Part shown: positions 53,331 to 63,879 of the stretch, in pieces
How positions within the stretch are numbered: position 1 is the first letter of the stretch
How the letters are laid out: the number at the start of each line of letters is the position of its first letter
NCBI GenBank assembly: GCA_021186555.1
Contig: JAJKFL010000005.1
Location: forward strand, 5,216,321 to 5,280,320
Source of the DNA: Reticulitermes speratus
Taxonomy: Eukaryota > Arthropoda > Insecta > Blattodea > Rhinotermitidae
Reading direction: 5' to 3'
Length of the DNA stretch: 64,000 nucleotides
The notes under the pieces: model-generated
Seen by the model: the letters and a program-made list of their open reading frames with translations, nothing else
Database searches by the model: none
Told to the model about the DNA's origin: nothing
Program-made: the position numbers and the translations under genes

Positions 53331-54949
53331 GAAATTTTGTAGGTCTGAACTAATCTAAATCTAAATATTTTTTCGAGTTTATCTTTCTTTTGCAACTCCA
53401 ACTCTACAAAAGATTTCGTCAAAAACAAATTTTAAGTTACTGTAGCAACTTAGTGTATACTAGCATAAAGTCCCTTAATATTTCAACAGGAAATTGTTGA
53501 AGTTATCAGCATTACACCTGATTACACTATTTTCATTTCACTTTGATCCACTCTTCACATTATAGTCTTCGAAGGGCAATTTGAAGTCAAGATGAATATG
53601 CAAAATTATGAAAAGAACGGCTAAAATCCTGCTAATACCAAGATTATTATTAATTTCTATTTTATCTAATTTATAAGAGCATTTACAATTATCTACCAAC
53701 AACAAACCATAACTCTAGGGTATATAGCGTTACAGCTGTTCTGTGATTGGATTATAAGGTACATGTAATGACACTACCACAAATGTTTGTGCTTTTATAT
53801 TATAATTATTACTATTATTATTATTATTATTATTATTAACAGGTTTAAAATATTTTAAATACTTAGTAGAAATTATGCACTTACCCAAAGTAGGAATTTC
53901 GAAAAAAAAAATTCTCTTATTGCCCAAGATTTTTAATTCATGAGTAATTTCAAGCAAACAATGAAAATGAGGGATATTCTTAACGCGCCTTAACAATCAC
54001 GGAAATAATTCCAATTTCCATTACAGTTATTCCACAAATGCGGAAATTGTAAGCGGGTAGGCTGACATGAGCAACATTAAAAAGAAAGACAGAGATGGAA
54101 GGATGTCTCTCCATAATCTTTGCGTATCAGATTGTTCTATTGTTTGTTCAAGGACTTGAACTCCGCCCTAATCTTAAAACATCAAGAGGTTTATGAAGGG
54201 GTAGTCAGTCTCTCTTGATGGCCGACTGCTGCTATATGTCTGTTGCGGCTGGCATAAGAACGTGTCACGTCACTATCGAGTGATTCCGGAAATTTATGGA
54301 GCAGTATTTTACAAATTGTTATGCTCGTACGTCATGTCTTGACTTCAAAATATACCGATTACGAAACCAAAACTAAAGACTCTAAACGTAAATAAATATA
54401 TGGAAGAGGGAAACTTTGGTAAATTAAAAACTGGAACACAAAGAAGAATACTTATAACCCTTATAACAAAATTCCGACAATATTGTAGGTATTTTTAGAG
54501 ACTTTAAACAGTAAATATTAGCCAGTATTTCGGTATTTTATTTACTGACATTTCTTTGTGGAAATCTAATGTCAAAAACGCTTGCTGAGAATTTCGCACT
54601 CCAAATTTCTTTTTCCTAAATCTAACATGTTAGGAATAAAGAGTACAATTCAGAAAGACCATTTTTTCAGTAGGGAGCTTTCAAGTATTCAAAACATTGT
54701 ACTGACTTGTCTAAATTGTTAGCTTCAACGTGAATTTATGTTGATAACGAAACATAAATTTGACTTTTCGTTTTAGCACTACGAAGAACACAGCTCAAAC
54801 AGTCGAATAGGGCCTTACACCGAAAATGCACTTTCATTTACTTATACTCTTTAATTCCTAACAAGCTAGGAATAATCTTGAAATAACCAGTCCCAAAAAT
54901 TAACCGACAACACGTAACTCAAGAATTGCCTCGCTGTATGACAGTAAGT
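53331..54949. other. Unassigned AT-rich sequence
   Basis: 1.6 kb without a recognisable gene or repeat, except an (ATT)n tract at about 53808-53840. Confidence 0.4.
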
Positions 54950-55206
54950 TTTGCAGGTTCCACCGCGGAGGCCCGGATTCGATCCCGGGTCAGTGCATGT
55001 GGGAATTGTGGTGGACAAAGTGGCACTGGGACACGTTTTCCCCCCAAGTACTTCGGTTTTTCCCTGTCAATTTCATTCCAACGTGCTCCATTACTGGGAA
55101 AATTTGAAAAAAAAAAAATTATCTCCATTTCATCTTCATCACAGGGTTGGACAAGAAGCCTCAAGGCTGCGGGGCGTCCGTAACATCTGCTACGGGGCCT
55201 TTCTCC
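54950..55206 (+). mobile_element. SINE family B, head truncated
   Basis: It begins within the head (CCACCGCGGAGGCCCGG) with B box GATTCGATCCCGGG. The body and 3' end (CTGCTACGGGGCC) are typical for B. Confidence 0.9.
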
Positions 55207-56035
55207 AAAATACAAGAGTCATGCAGCTTACATAAAAAATGTACTGACGTATTAGTGCGGCCTCGGACATAGTTCACACGAAATGTCGCCTTCTTACACA
55301 CGTGGCATAGTAAATGTCGCCTTCTTATACACGTGGCATAGTAAATGTACTCACATTACGGTCTTTGAAAGGCATCATACTTCGAGGGCGTTACCTAATT
55401 CGTACTGTATTACTTACAGTGCTTATGCCCCACCAAGCGTCATTAAGGAGTCGAAGGAAGTCTGCATGACACAGAAACTCACGCAAGCGATCAGTTAAAT
55501 GAAATGGATAAAATTAATGCATAAGGTGGGTAGGTTAGCGAATGAGAAAATTGTAACCTAGTTCAAGGTAGTACCTTAGAATTCGAATGGAAAGGTGAAG
55601 CTAGAATATCCGCTGTGATTGATTAGGCAACAGGCGATGAATGTGTGTGAGGGACAGTGGAGATAGAAGTCCACCTATTTAGACCTGTCACTAAATGGAT
55701 TATCATACAGAAATCACGAAAAAGCTCTAACCGCTTTATGCCCGAAAAAAAAAGGGAGTTCTGTATCTGTTAGAAAGAAGGATGGTTGGACTCTATACAG
55801 AGGATTCAGTGCTGTGGAGAAGGGAAAAAATCACTTGGCCATGTCAGAAGTCAAACCTCAGTTACTTGATGGCCCGTTCCGTACTGTAGTAACTGTATAT
55901 ACTGAGCTACATTGCCTCGGACCGCAATAAGACGCTGTGGAAAATTTCGACAGTACTCGGTTATGATAATTATAACGTGGCTAAAATCTGAATAGGGCAT
56001 ATTCTACATACGTACTTACATAAATACATACATAC
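55207..56035. other. Unassigned; contains a 31-bp tandem duplication
   Basis: ATGTCGCCTTCTTACACACG is repeated once at 55282-55344. No gene recognised. Confidence 0.45.
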
Positions 56036-56353
56036 ACCTGTAAATCCAGGTGGGCCGCGATAGCTCAGTCGGTATAGCAACTCGATACGGGCTGGACGGT
56101 CCGGGGATCGAATCCCGGTGGGGGGGGCGAGATTTTCCGCACCCGTCCAAACCGGCCCTGGGGCCTACCCAGCCTCCTATACAATGGGTACCGGGTCTCT
56201 TTCCCGGGGGTAAAGCGGCCGGGGCGTGGAGTTGACTACCCATCCTCATCTAGTGCCGGGGTTAAAGAAAGAGTAGAGCTATACCTCTACTCCCCCTCTG
56301 GGCCTTCATGGCCTGTTCTAGGGAGACCTTTACCTTTTTACCTGTAAGTCCAG
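56036..56353 (+). mobile_element. SINE family D, full length with target duplication
   Basis: The head GGGCCGCGATAGCTCAGTCGG starts at about 56052. The B box is GGGGATCGAATCCCGG and the tail CCTTTACCTTTTT. ACCTGTAAATCCAG (56036-56049) and ACCTGTAAGTCCAG (56340-56353) form a 14-bp duplication with one mismatch. A run of eight G's follows the head. Confidence 0.94.
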
Positions 56354-58133
56354 ACAATCACAAATGTGAACGGTATCACGACAAATTTTCTTCTAATGTT
56401 CATGTCAGATGACAACAGCCTGTGTCTAGTACTGTGTGTACTCGTAGCCCAACAGTGAAAGAGCCTCATCAGATTCAGCGGGGACGTCTCTTATTCGTAG
56501 TAGAAAGTATGTACATGACGAGGTATTCTGACAATTAACGCCATCTGTCAGACATTAAAAGTAACTACCTCTTGTGTGAATGAATAATGCATATTTGTCA
56601 GTCAATCATAAACCACCTCCAATTATACTTAGCTTATATTGATGTTGTTTATAAACGAGTGACGGGAGAAAAATACGGAAAGGCAGCTTAGGGGCTTCCG
56701 AAAAATATAGGTTCCTGTTTGGATTAGAATAAAACAAAATTATGAAGAAAATCTTCCAGTTATTGCATCAATCAAAGCAAGTCACTTGGCACGATCTTGA
56801 CTAAACCGACTGACGTATAGAAAATTTATCGCTGGGCGGAAGATGTGTATTTACAATGAGAGATGACACTCATGCCACATCGTTCAACATCTAAGCCTGT
56901 AATTTACTGCAAGTGACGTCACACGTCTTACCGTTGACCTATGCATGAGCACACAGCCGCAGCCCACACGCAATAAGGGAGTTTCCAGTTCTGTTCATTT
57001 CTTCAAATGTCTTCAAATGAGGACATCCATAATCTGTATTTTTAACCAGATTTTATTTAAACACTAGAGCAATCAAATCATGAGATGTTATATGGGCGGG
57101 GCTTCTCTCATACACCGGAGAAGTCAGAAATGCATGGAAAACTTTTATCTGACAACTCGCATTCAAGGATCCGCGTGGAGGCAGGAAGCGCAGTGTTCGC
57201 CGCCCTTCCAATCTGCCCTGAGTCGGTGTTCACGCGTTTTAGTTAAATTAATGCAGTTGATATTAAGATTTTACTCACGATATTAAATAACATGCTGGTA
57301 ATACTTTCCTTCAGCTCGCCGACATGCATTGCATCTAACAAAAACGTTGTTCACTACACATCGAATATCTGTTGGGTTTTATACGTTAACCCAGCCGACG
57401 GGAAGCAATCAGTGACAGTTCTCAAAACAAAATAATGTCCCTGTATGTACTCAGTATTTTGACTGGAAAACCTGAAGGTAAATTCTAAAGGTAGAAGAGA
57501 AAATAATATGAAAATATTGACTGACTTCCAGAAACAGGGTGAGATTTTGTGGACTATTTAGAGGATCCGGTAACCATGATATTTGATGTTCGGGTAACAT
57601 GAGAGTCGGGTAATTTCTGGACTTGCCGAGTGAATATTAACGTTGAAGAAAGAATCGCTCCACAGACTTTGTAAGGGTAAGTAATTCAGTCAAAGCTGTG
57701 CCTTTCGATTGAACTGCGTCAAGATCCGATGCTTTGATAAAGTACGTGGTTTTCCACGGCATGTTGATTGACAGAGTTGCCTGTGATTTTTACCAGGCAC
57801 TCCGCAAGTCTAGCAGTCTGCCATGCCATGACAGAGTTGTTAGAATTGTTACTTCGTTTTCGGGAGATACCGGGTTTGAATTTCGGTCTGGTGACCGGCC
57901 ATCAAGACTGATGATTTCCGTGGCTTTGCTCCCTTGATTAGGAAAAATGGTGAAAGAGAAAATTAAAACAGACGACGACACCTTCCCTGAACACTTTTCA
58001 ACGCATCATTTTCAGTTACCAACACTTCATTGTACACAGCCCATATAGTTAAAAGACCTTTACTAAATGAACAAAGAATTCGTCTACAGGCCTAAATTTC
58101 TATGAATCAATTTAATTTTTCCTATCACTTTGC
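56354..58133. other. Unassigned sequence
   Basis: No gene recognised over 1.8 kb. A segment at 57820-57945 (GGGTTTGAATTTCGG resembling a B box) may be a decayed SINE. Confidence 0.35.
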
Positions 58134-58394
58134 TACCGATCCCAGTGGCCGCGCGGTCTAAGGCGTGGGTCTGCGGCCGCTCGCTTGACGGGATTGCAGG
58201 ATCGAATCCCGCCGGAAGCATGGGTGTCTGTCTCTTGTGAGTGTTAAGTGTTGTCAGGTAGAGGTCTCTGCGAGGAGTTGATCAGTCCTCCAGAGAAGTC
58301 CTATCGAGTGGTGGTGTGTCTGAGTGTGATCGTGAAGCCTCCGCAATGAGGGGGCCCTGGCCCACTAGGGGCTGTTGCGCCACAAGGGAAAAAA
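58134..58394 (+). mobile_element. SINE family A, TTGCGCC subfamily
   Basis: The head begins ACCGATCCCAGTGGCC. The B box is altered to GGATCGAATCCCG. The 3' domain ends CTGTTGCGCCACAAGG plus short poly(A), as in 9572-9823. No clear target duplication. Confidence 0.9.
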
Positions 58395-58604
58395 ATGACT
58401 TCATTACGGATTTATCATAGCATTTTAAAACGTAAAATTCATGAAGAAATTATGTGGAAAATAAATTATATAAATTGTCGATTTTTCCAGTCAGGGGTAT
58501 GCGTCTTCTCGTATGAGCAAACTTAACAAAAATGCAGATATTAATATATGTATACAGGTCTATGTGTTAAATAAAATTGCTTAAGGTTATGTAATGCGTA
58601 TTTA

Positions 58605-58660
58605 CTATGTGTGTGATCTAGAAACCTCAACCTAGGTCTACGTTGATATCTTGCGCCACA
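58605..58660 (+). mobile_element. SINE family A 3' fragment
   Basis: GTGTGTGATCTAGAAACCTC and TTGCGCCACAGATG match the 3' end of the TTGCGCC subfamily. A (GAT)n tract follows. Confidence 0.65.
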
Positions 58661-58762
58661 GATGATGATGATAATGATGATGAAGGTGACATAGATTGTT
58701 GTGAATGTTATGAAAATAGAGTTCTGGTTGTTGTGGACCCATACATTTTAACAAGTTATGTT

Positions 58763-58961
58763 GTTCTAGACATTCACCAACAAAATGCACAAATCACTAA
58801 CAAGGTGCAATCAGCCCTTTATCATATTCGAACCCTACACATGTTTCGGCTCTCTATGAGCCATCATCAGGGGTTTTCCAATAGTACTTTTCAAATGCTG
58901 GATAGACATATTACGATGCCATAGTCATTGGTGAATGTCTAGAATAATAAAAATGCACGGT
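58763..58961 (-). mobile_element. Compact hammerhead unit bounded by 17-bp inverted repeats
   Basis: TTCTAGACATTCACCAA (58763-58779) and its exact complement (58927-58943) bound a ~147-bp interior with one minus-strand hammerhead. CAAAATGCAC follows the left repeat and ATGCACGGT lies just right of the right repeat (58953-58961). Confidence 0.8.
58830..58877 (-). ncRNA. Hammerhead ribozyme motif, complete
   Basis: CUGAUGA, stem II GGCUC with GAGCC, GAAAC, ACATGT and a five-pair stem I (AACCC with GGGUU). Confidence 0.9.
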
Positions 58962-59410
58962 GAATTAAGACTAAAGAAGTTATGTCGTGTCATTCTTTTC
59001 GTACGAAAGCTCTCTGAAATAAACACGCTGTATTACGAGTCTGAGAGACTGTAAGCCACCAAGCTACTGAGTAATGAATTTATCATATCACATGTAAATT
59101 TGATCCGTTTAATTTTGCTACAAATACAAAGGTTGCGTTCTCAGGTCTGTATATTTAAACACCTGTAGTCTGTCAGAATTTGGATTTTACTTTCTTAAAC
59201 CTGTCAAAGGCACTTCTCCCAGTAGACATATTACGATGCCACAGTCATTCAGAGAATAAGACACGGATGAATTTTAAAACTTAGCCAACATGGTAAGAAA
59301 TATGAAAGAGCATTTTCAATTAGATTTTGTCCCTCGGAAATGCATGAGAACTGGAGAGACACAAAGCAAGCAACATTAAAGGGTCAAACGTGACTCGAAT
59401 TGAGAACACT
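58962..59410. other. Unassigned; echoes the preceding hammerhead unit
   Basis: TAGACATATTACGATGCCA at 59224 repeats a word from 58902, so part of this stretch may be a degraded second copy. Confidence 0.4.
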
Positions 59411-59867
59411 AACAAACAGCTTAGTCGCCCTCGGTGGACTAGTGGTTAGCGTGCTCGCCACTGGACCCAAGGTTCGCGGGTTCGATCCCGACCGAGGTCG
59501 ATGGATTTTTTAAGGGTGATAAAAATCGGGAGCACCACTTCCTTCGGAGGGGAAGTAAAGCCGTCGGTCCCATGTCGTAGATTTACGGCATGTAAAAGAA
59601 CCTTACGGGCATGAATAGAAATGTTGCGTAAGCTAAATTCAAAGCCTCCGTTTCTCACCCAAGTCTCCTGACTGCCTGCCAGATGGCTCTGGCTGTCACA
59701 TCAGGATCGATAGAACAGTAGTGCGGCAAGTTGGCCAGTCACCAACTGCCACGAATGGGCACGACTTAGTAACCTCGGAAAGAGGAGGCCTGAGCCCATA
59801 TAGGGCTGTTGAGCCATGGTTATTATTATTATTATTTTATTATTATTATTATATAACAAACAGCTTA
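59411..59867 (+). mobile_element. SINE family E, full length with 13-bp target duplication
   Basis: The head starts GTCGCCCTCGGTGGACTAG at 59424 and the (ATT)n tail ends at 59854. AACAAACAGCTTA lies at 59411-59423 and 59855-59867. This is the long variant with the GGGTGATAAAAATCGGG segment. Confidence 0.96.
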
Positions 59868-60139
59868 AGGGTCTCTACATGTAGATCGTTATAAATTAAA
59901 ATATAGGTAGAATATGAAGTGCGGCTAACAAATAAGGAGACTCTTTGCGCATTAAATGATCTTCATCAAAGTAAATATATACTGATTACCGCTAATCTTC
60001 CCCAGTCGCGTGCCAAACCACGTTCCGTTACGTTCACGTAGTGCGAAGTTCCTTTTATGAACCACATGCTTCGATCATGCTTGATTAAAAATGAGAAACA
60101 AATCAGCGTTATGTTTCTTAACGATAGAACCAACAGACG

Positions 60140-60330
60140 GTCCGTCAACACATCTTCTTAGATGTCAAAAGACAGCTACATGTTTCGGCTAATAAGATAG
60201 CCATCATCAGGCTGTACACAAAAGTAGGTAAAAAAGGCAATATTTACAACATAAAATTATAGCAGTTGTCAATACAGCTTAAACTCCTAAGACTAAGGTG
60301 GTAACCACAAAATTTAAAGAAGGATTGCCC
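60140..60330 (-). mobile_element. Hammerhead-bearing fragment, single copy
   Basis: A hammerhead lies on the minus strand at 60171-60217. No CCAACAAATGCAC box is obvious nearby, so the end may be truncated. Confidence 0.6.
60171..60217 (-). ncRNA. Hammerhead ribozyme motif, complete
   Basis: CUGAUGA, stem II GGCU with AGCC, GAAAC, ACATGT and a five-pair stem I (ACAGC with GCUGU). Confidence 0.88.
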
Positions 60331-61091
60331 ATAGATTTTGTGATATTCGATTTCTTTTCTTTAGGAACAAACACCGAGGGCTTAAACCGTTTTCCGACGG
60401 GTCTGGACATTTACATTTTAGCGCACTCTGTATAAAACGTGAATAATTTTTGAACAAAATAAGATACAATTTTGAAATACATGGCATTTTGTGGGAAATG
60501 AAATGGAGATTGTGCAGCATGTTTAAACAATTAAGTATACATCGTTTGTCTAAATATATGACATGATTCTCTTGTGGTGCAATCCAACTTGCGTCCTATA
60601 TATATATATATATATATCTGTGTGTGCGCGGTAAGGAAAGGGCCAATAAAAACCACATTATAATGTTTCTAATTAGGATTTTGCGTGTTTTCTTGGAGGT
60701 AACAAACGACTTTAAAAATGTTTAGATGTACATGGCGTTATAAATTATCACAAAATTAATTTAGAAAAACATATTTAAAAAAAATCCCATATTCTGTCTT
60801 CTTCCTGGCAGATCTGTTCCTTATTACGTAATATCCTTAATTATACTTGACATATTTTTTCCAGGTATTTCCATTAAACACTTATGCCCAAATACAACAT
60901 ATCTTCCAAAATATTAAACAAGAGATCTGAATCTGTGTAAAGGCAATATAAAGATAATGCAATCTGCCTGACAGATGGAACACGAAACTCTAAGATAGGA
61001 ATTGCAAATGACAAATACCGTTACACATAATGTTTTGGTATGGTCGATAAATGTTGTAACATATTTGGCTCATGAAACTGACATTTGATTA
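60331..61091. other. Unassigned AT-rich sequence with (TA)n
   Basis: (TA)n lies at about 60596-60618. No gene recognised. Confidence 0.4.
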
Positions 61092-61172
61092 TACAGGATA
61101 TACACAAAAGAATGGTGCGGTTTCCCTTTATTCACCATTGAAACCGCACCATTATTTTGTGTATACCCTGTA
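61092..61172. mobile_element. 81-bp palindromic Tc1/mariner mini-element
   Basis: Arms TACAGGATATACACAAAAG and the complement of CAGGGTATACACAAAAT surround a loop holding TTTATTCACC. Two mismatches lie between the arms. Confidence 0.88.
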
Positions 61173-61209
61173 TTTCGCTATAAGTAACAGTATAATCAAC
61201 CTTGCTTAT

Positions 61210-61246
61210 TATCCTATTCCGCTAGGCGTGCCATCGTCAGGCGTGT
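61210..61246 (-). ncRNA. Partial hammerhead relic
   Basis: CUGACGA and the 5' side of stem II (GGCACG) are intact. The GAAAC side has decayed. Confidence 0.4.
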
Positions 61247-61464
61247 GTGTCTAGTTTATTTATTGCAGTGATACTTCATACTGTTGTTAAAATACACGGA
61301 TAAAAATAAAATTTGAAAGCAGTATGCAGGAACAATGTAATAAGTAAAACTGACACGCAAGACGTACCAAAACACGTAGCGGGATAAGGCAATAAACAAG
61401 GAAGCATGCACTGAAATATATGGGGAAATACAGTGGAATATATTGCTGAAATAACATGAAACTT

Positions 61465-61547
61465 ATACAGAGTATACACAAAAGAATGGTGCGGTTTCAA
61501 TGGTGAATAAAGGGAAACCGCACCATTCTTTTGTGTATACTCTGTAT
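61465..61547. mobile_element. 83-bp palindromic Tc1/mariner mini-element
   Basis: Perfect arms TACAGAGTATACACAAAAG and complement around a short GGTGAATAAAGG loop. Compared with 34514-34595 the arm differs at matching positions on both sides. Confidence 0.92.
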
Positions 61548-62004
61548 ATAATTTAACGTTGTCTGTGTGTTGTTATAAGCATGCGTCTGGCTTACACGAA
61601 AAATTTCGTCATGCAGTAAAGACTGCAAAAGCGCGGAAAAAAATTACCATCCCTGTGTACAGACCGCGCACAGGAGGCTGGAATAGCTCAGTAAATGTAG
61701 TGAATGGCTATGGGCTAGAAAGTCGGCGTTAGTTTTCCTGCAGTGACAAAGAGGTCTCTGATTGTTAGCACATCCAGATTGACTCTGCAATCCACGCCGT
61801 ATTCTCTAAAATGGATACTGAGGATACTTAGTATGAAGGTAAAGTTACAGTAGCGTGAATATGAAGGTCACTTATGAAGTTACGAATGTGTGGATCTGTA
61901 CTACCAAAACACCCATACGTCTTTACAAAGTCGTATTTAATTAAATAGGGGAAAACTTGTTCCAGAACCTGTTATTCATAACCAAGTACATGTAGTAAAG
62001 TCTT
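61548..62004. other. Unassigned; possible SINE D trace
   Basis: GGCTGGAATAGCTCAG at 61677 resembles a family D head but no body follows. Confidence 0.3.
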
Positions 62005-62125
62005 TCAGAAGCTGATAGTTGCTCAGCTAACCAAGAAATTCCGTTCCGTTAAGGAAGGCGAAATTTCATCGCCGTGTTCACAACAGACCATGAGCGGTCG
62101 CTATCATACGCCAGATAAATCCAAT
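62005..62125 (-). mobile_element. LINE E fragment
   Basis: CAGCTAACCAAGAAATTCC and CATCGCCGTGTTCACAACAG match 6716-6850. Confidence 0.45.
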
Positions 62126-62171
62126 TCAAATTACCGCTTCTTTTTACTAGAATTTTGTATGTACTTTATAA

Positions 62172-62472
62172 CTTTGGCGGCCGTGGTAGCGTAGTCGGTA
62201 TAGCGACTACGCTACCGGCTGGACGGTTGGGGGTTCGAACCCCGGTGGCGCCGAGATTTTCCGTACCCTCAAGACCGGCCCTGTGGCCAATACAGCCTCC
62301 CGTACAATAAGTACCGGGTCTCCTTCCCAGGGTTAAAGCGGCCGGAACGTGGCGTTGACCACCCGTTCCGTTCTAGCGCCGAAGTTGTATACGGGTAGAG
62401 ATATACCTCTAACTCCACCTCTGTTCCTTTTAGGCCATGTTATAGGATGAACGTTAAGTTCACTTTACAACT
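62172..62472 (+). mobile_element. SINE family D, variant head
   Basis: The head is GGCGGCCGTGGTAGCGTAG with GGGGGTTCGAACCCCGG. The body has AAGACCGGCCCTG and the end GTTCACTTTAC. The head differs more than the body from other D copies. Confidence 0.88.
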
Positions 62473-62596
62473 CTTTCATGCATGCTGCATCAGACGCGAT
62501 CCCTGACTTTAACAACCCAAAATTTCGTTGGGAGAACACGTTGAGATTTCATCTCCTCAACAACCCAACCAGATTTACATTAAATTAAGTGTTCAA

Positions 62597-62956
62597 AAAT
62601 CACCAACTAATGCACATAAACTTTTCAATAGTTTATTCTTAAAATACGTATTTAATTTTCAGGAAAACTACAAACTATGTAATCATTTTAACAGCCTTTA
62701 ATTCATTTTATAGTAATTTTACGTAATTTTACATACTGTACGAAGTGAGCAATACTAGCCCACTCATATTCTACATATATAAATGTAACCATATATGTAA
62801 TAACAATAAGTCTATGCATATTAATCTCCACGACCCCCTGAAGATGGTGGTTTAAACAACCGAAATACGTATAGGGGATTTTAAGAATAAACTATTGAAA
62901 AGTTTATGCGCATTAGTTGGTGATTTTTGAACACATCTCATTTGAAAATGCACGGT
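62597..62956. mobile_element. Penelope-like inverted pair with one hammerhead
   Basis: ATCACCAACTAATGCACATA on the left is mirrored by the right arm TGCGCATTAGTTGGTGAT. The left arm loses homology at AATACGTA, so only the right arm keeps a hammerhead. ATGCACGGT closes the unit at 62948-62956. Confidence 0.85.
62832..62878 (+). ncRNA. Hammerhead ribozyme motif, ATACGTAT type
   Basis: CUGAAGA, stem II (GGU with ACC inside a longer imperfect stem), GAAA, ATACGTAT and stem I CCCC with GGGG. Confidence 0.85.
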
Positions 62957-63261
62957 AGATACAACGTTAAATTAAATTAAGTATTCGAGGTTTACAATGA
63001 AAATTCGTCGTCCGATTGTAATTTCGACCGACATCGATCCATCACAGCGTATACTGTATGATATACTCCAATCAAACGTTGCCATATTTCTTAAAAGCAA
63101 CGTATACGAAAGCAAAACAAATCCAAATAAGCTTAATGATTCACACAAGCTAATAATATTCATATCCGTAGATTTTATTTAAAATACAGTCGAACTGAGT
63201 TACAACGTCATGAAAACGACTGAATATTTTGTGTCGTTATAAACGAGTGTCGTTATAAACG

Positions 63262-63559
63262 AGGAGTATAATTTAAAATTGAAATTAAAACCAACTTGAT
63301 GCACCTTCACTATTAAAAATTTTAACAGTACATTAATTAACTCTTAACCCGACATGTTTCGGTAAGGTACCTTACCATCTTCAGGGGTTTTTACTACATT
63401 TAGTTGCGTAGACCATATATAAAACATACACAAGATATGATCCCACAAAGTCTCGTCGCATATAAAGTTTTCATAAATCACTAAAAATCACTAAAACTCG
63501 TTTAAAGAACTCTTAAAAATTTTTAAAAACTGTCAACACATGCAATTAAGGAGTATAAT
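63262..63559 (-). mobile_element. 276-bp hammerhead unit with 11-bp target duplication
   Basis: AGGAGTATAAT lies at 63262-63272 and 63549-63559. The insert (63273-63548) has CCAACTTGATGCACC near its left edge, a minus-strand hammerhead at 63345-63391 and no open frame. It is compact and non-autonomous, as in retrozymes. Confidence 0.88.
63345..63391 (-). ncRNA. Hammerhead ribozyme motif, complete
   Basis: CUGAAGA, stem II GGUAAG with CUUACC closed by GUAC, GAAAC, ACATGT and a five-pair stem I (AACCC with GGGUU). Confidence 0.92.
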
Positions 63560-63879
63560 GTTACGGTCAAGAGAGAGGAATTACTTGGTACCACAGAATA
63601 CCTGACGTTATATGCGAGGTGTCGCATAAACCGATGTCGTTATAACCGGGTACGACTGTATTTTTATGTACATTTAAAACAAAGAAAGAAAAAATAATTT
63701 GTATTAAAACAGCCTCTACAGTCCTCAAGGTTTCCTTATTCTATACATTTATTATGTCAGTTAAGAACAGACGTGTGTAGTGAGCCTACAAATCAATATG
63801 GTGAGAAGAGAAACGGCGAAACACTTCAAAACAAAAGAACACACATTCTCCATATAAACGCAGTCATGTTTAATTAATT

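Larger units (their letters stand above)
63187..63658 (+). mobile_element. Pogo/Tigger-like MITE split by a hammerhead unit
   Basis: CAGTCGAACTGAGTTACAACG at the left and the complement of CAGTCGTACCCGGTTATAACG at the right are flanked by TA. The two parts (63187-63272, 63549-63658) join into the layout of the 52288-52478 copy once the insert is removed. Confidence 0.88.
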
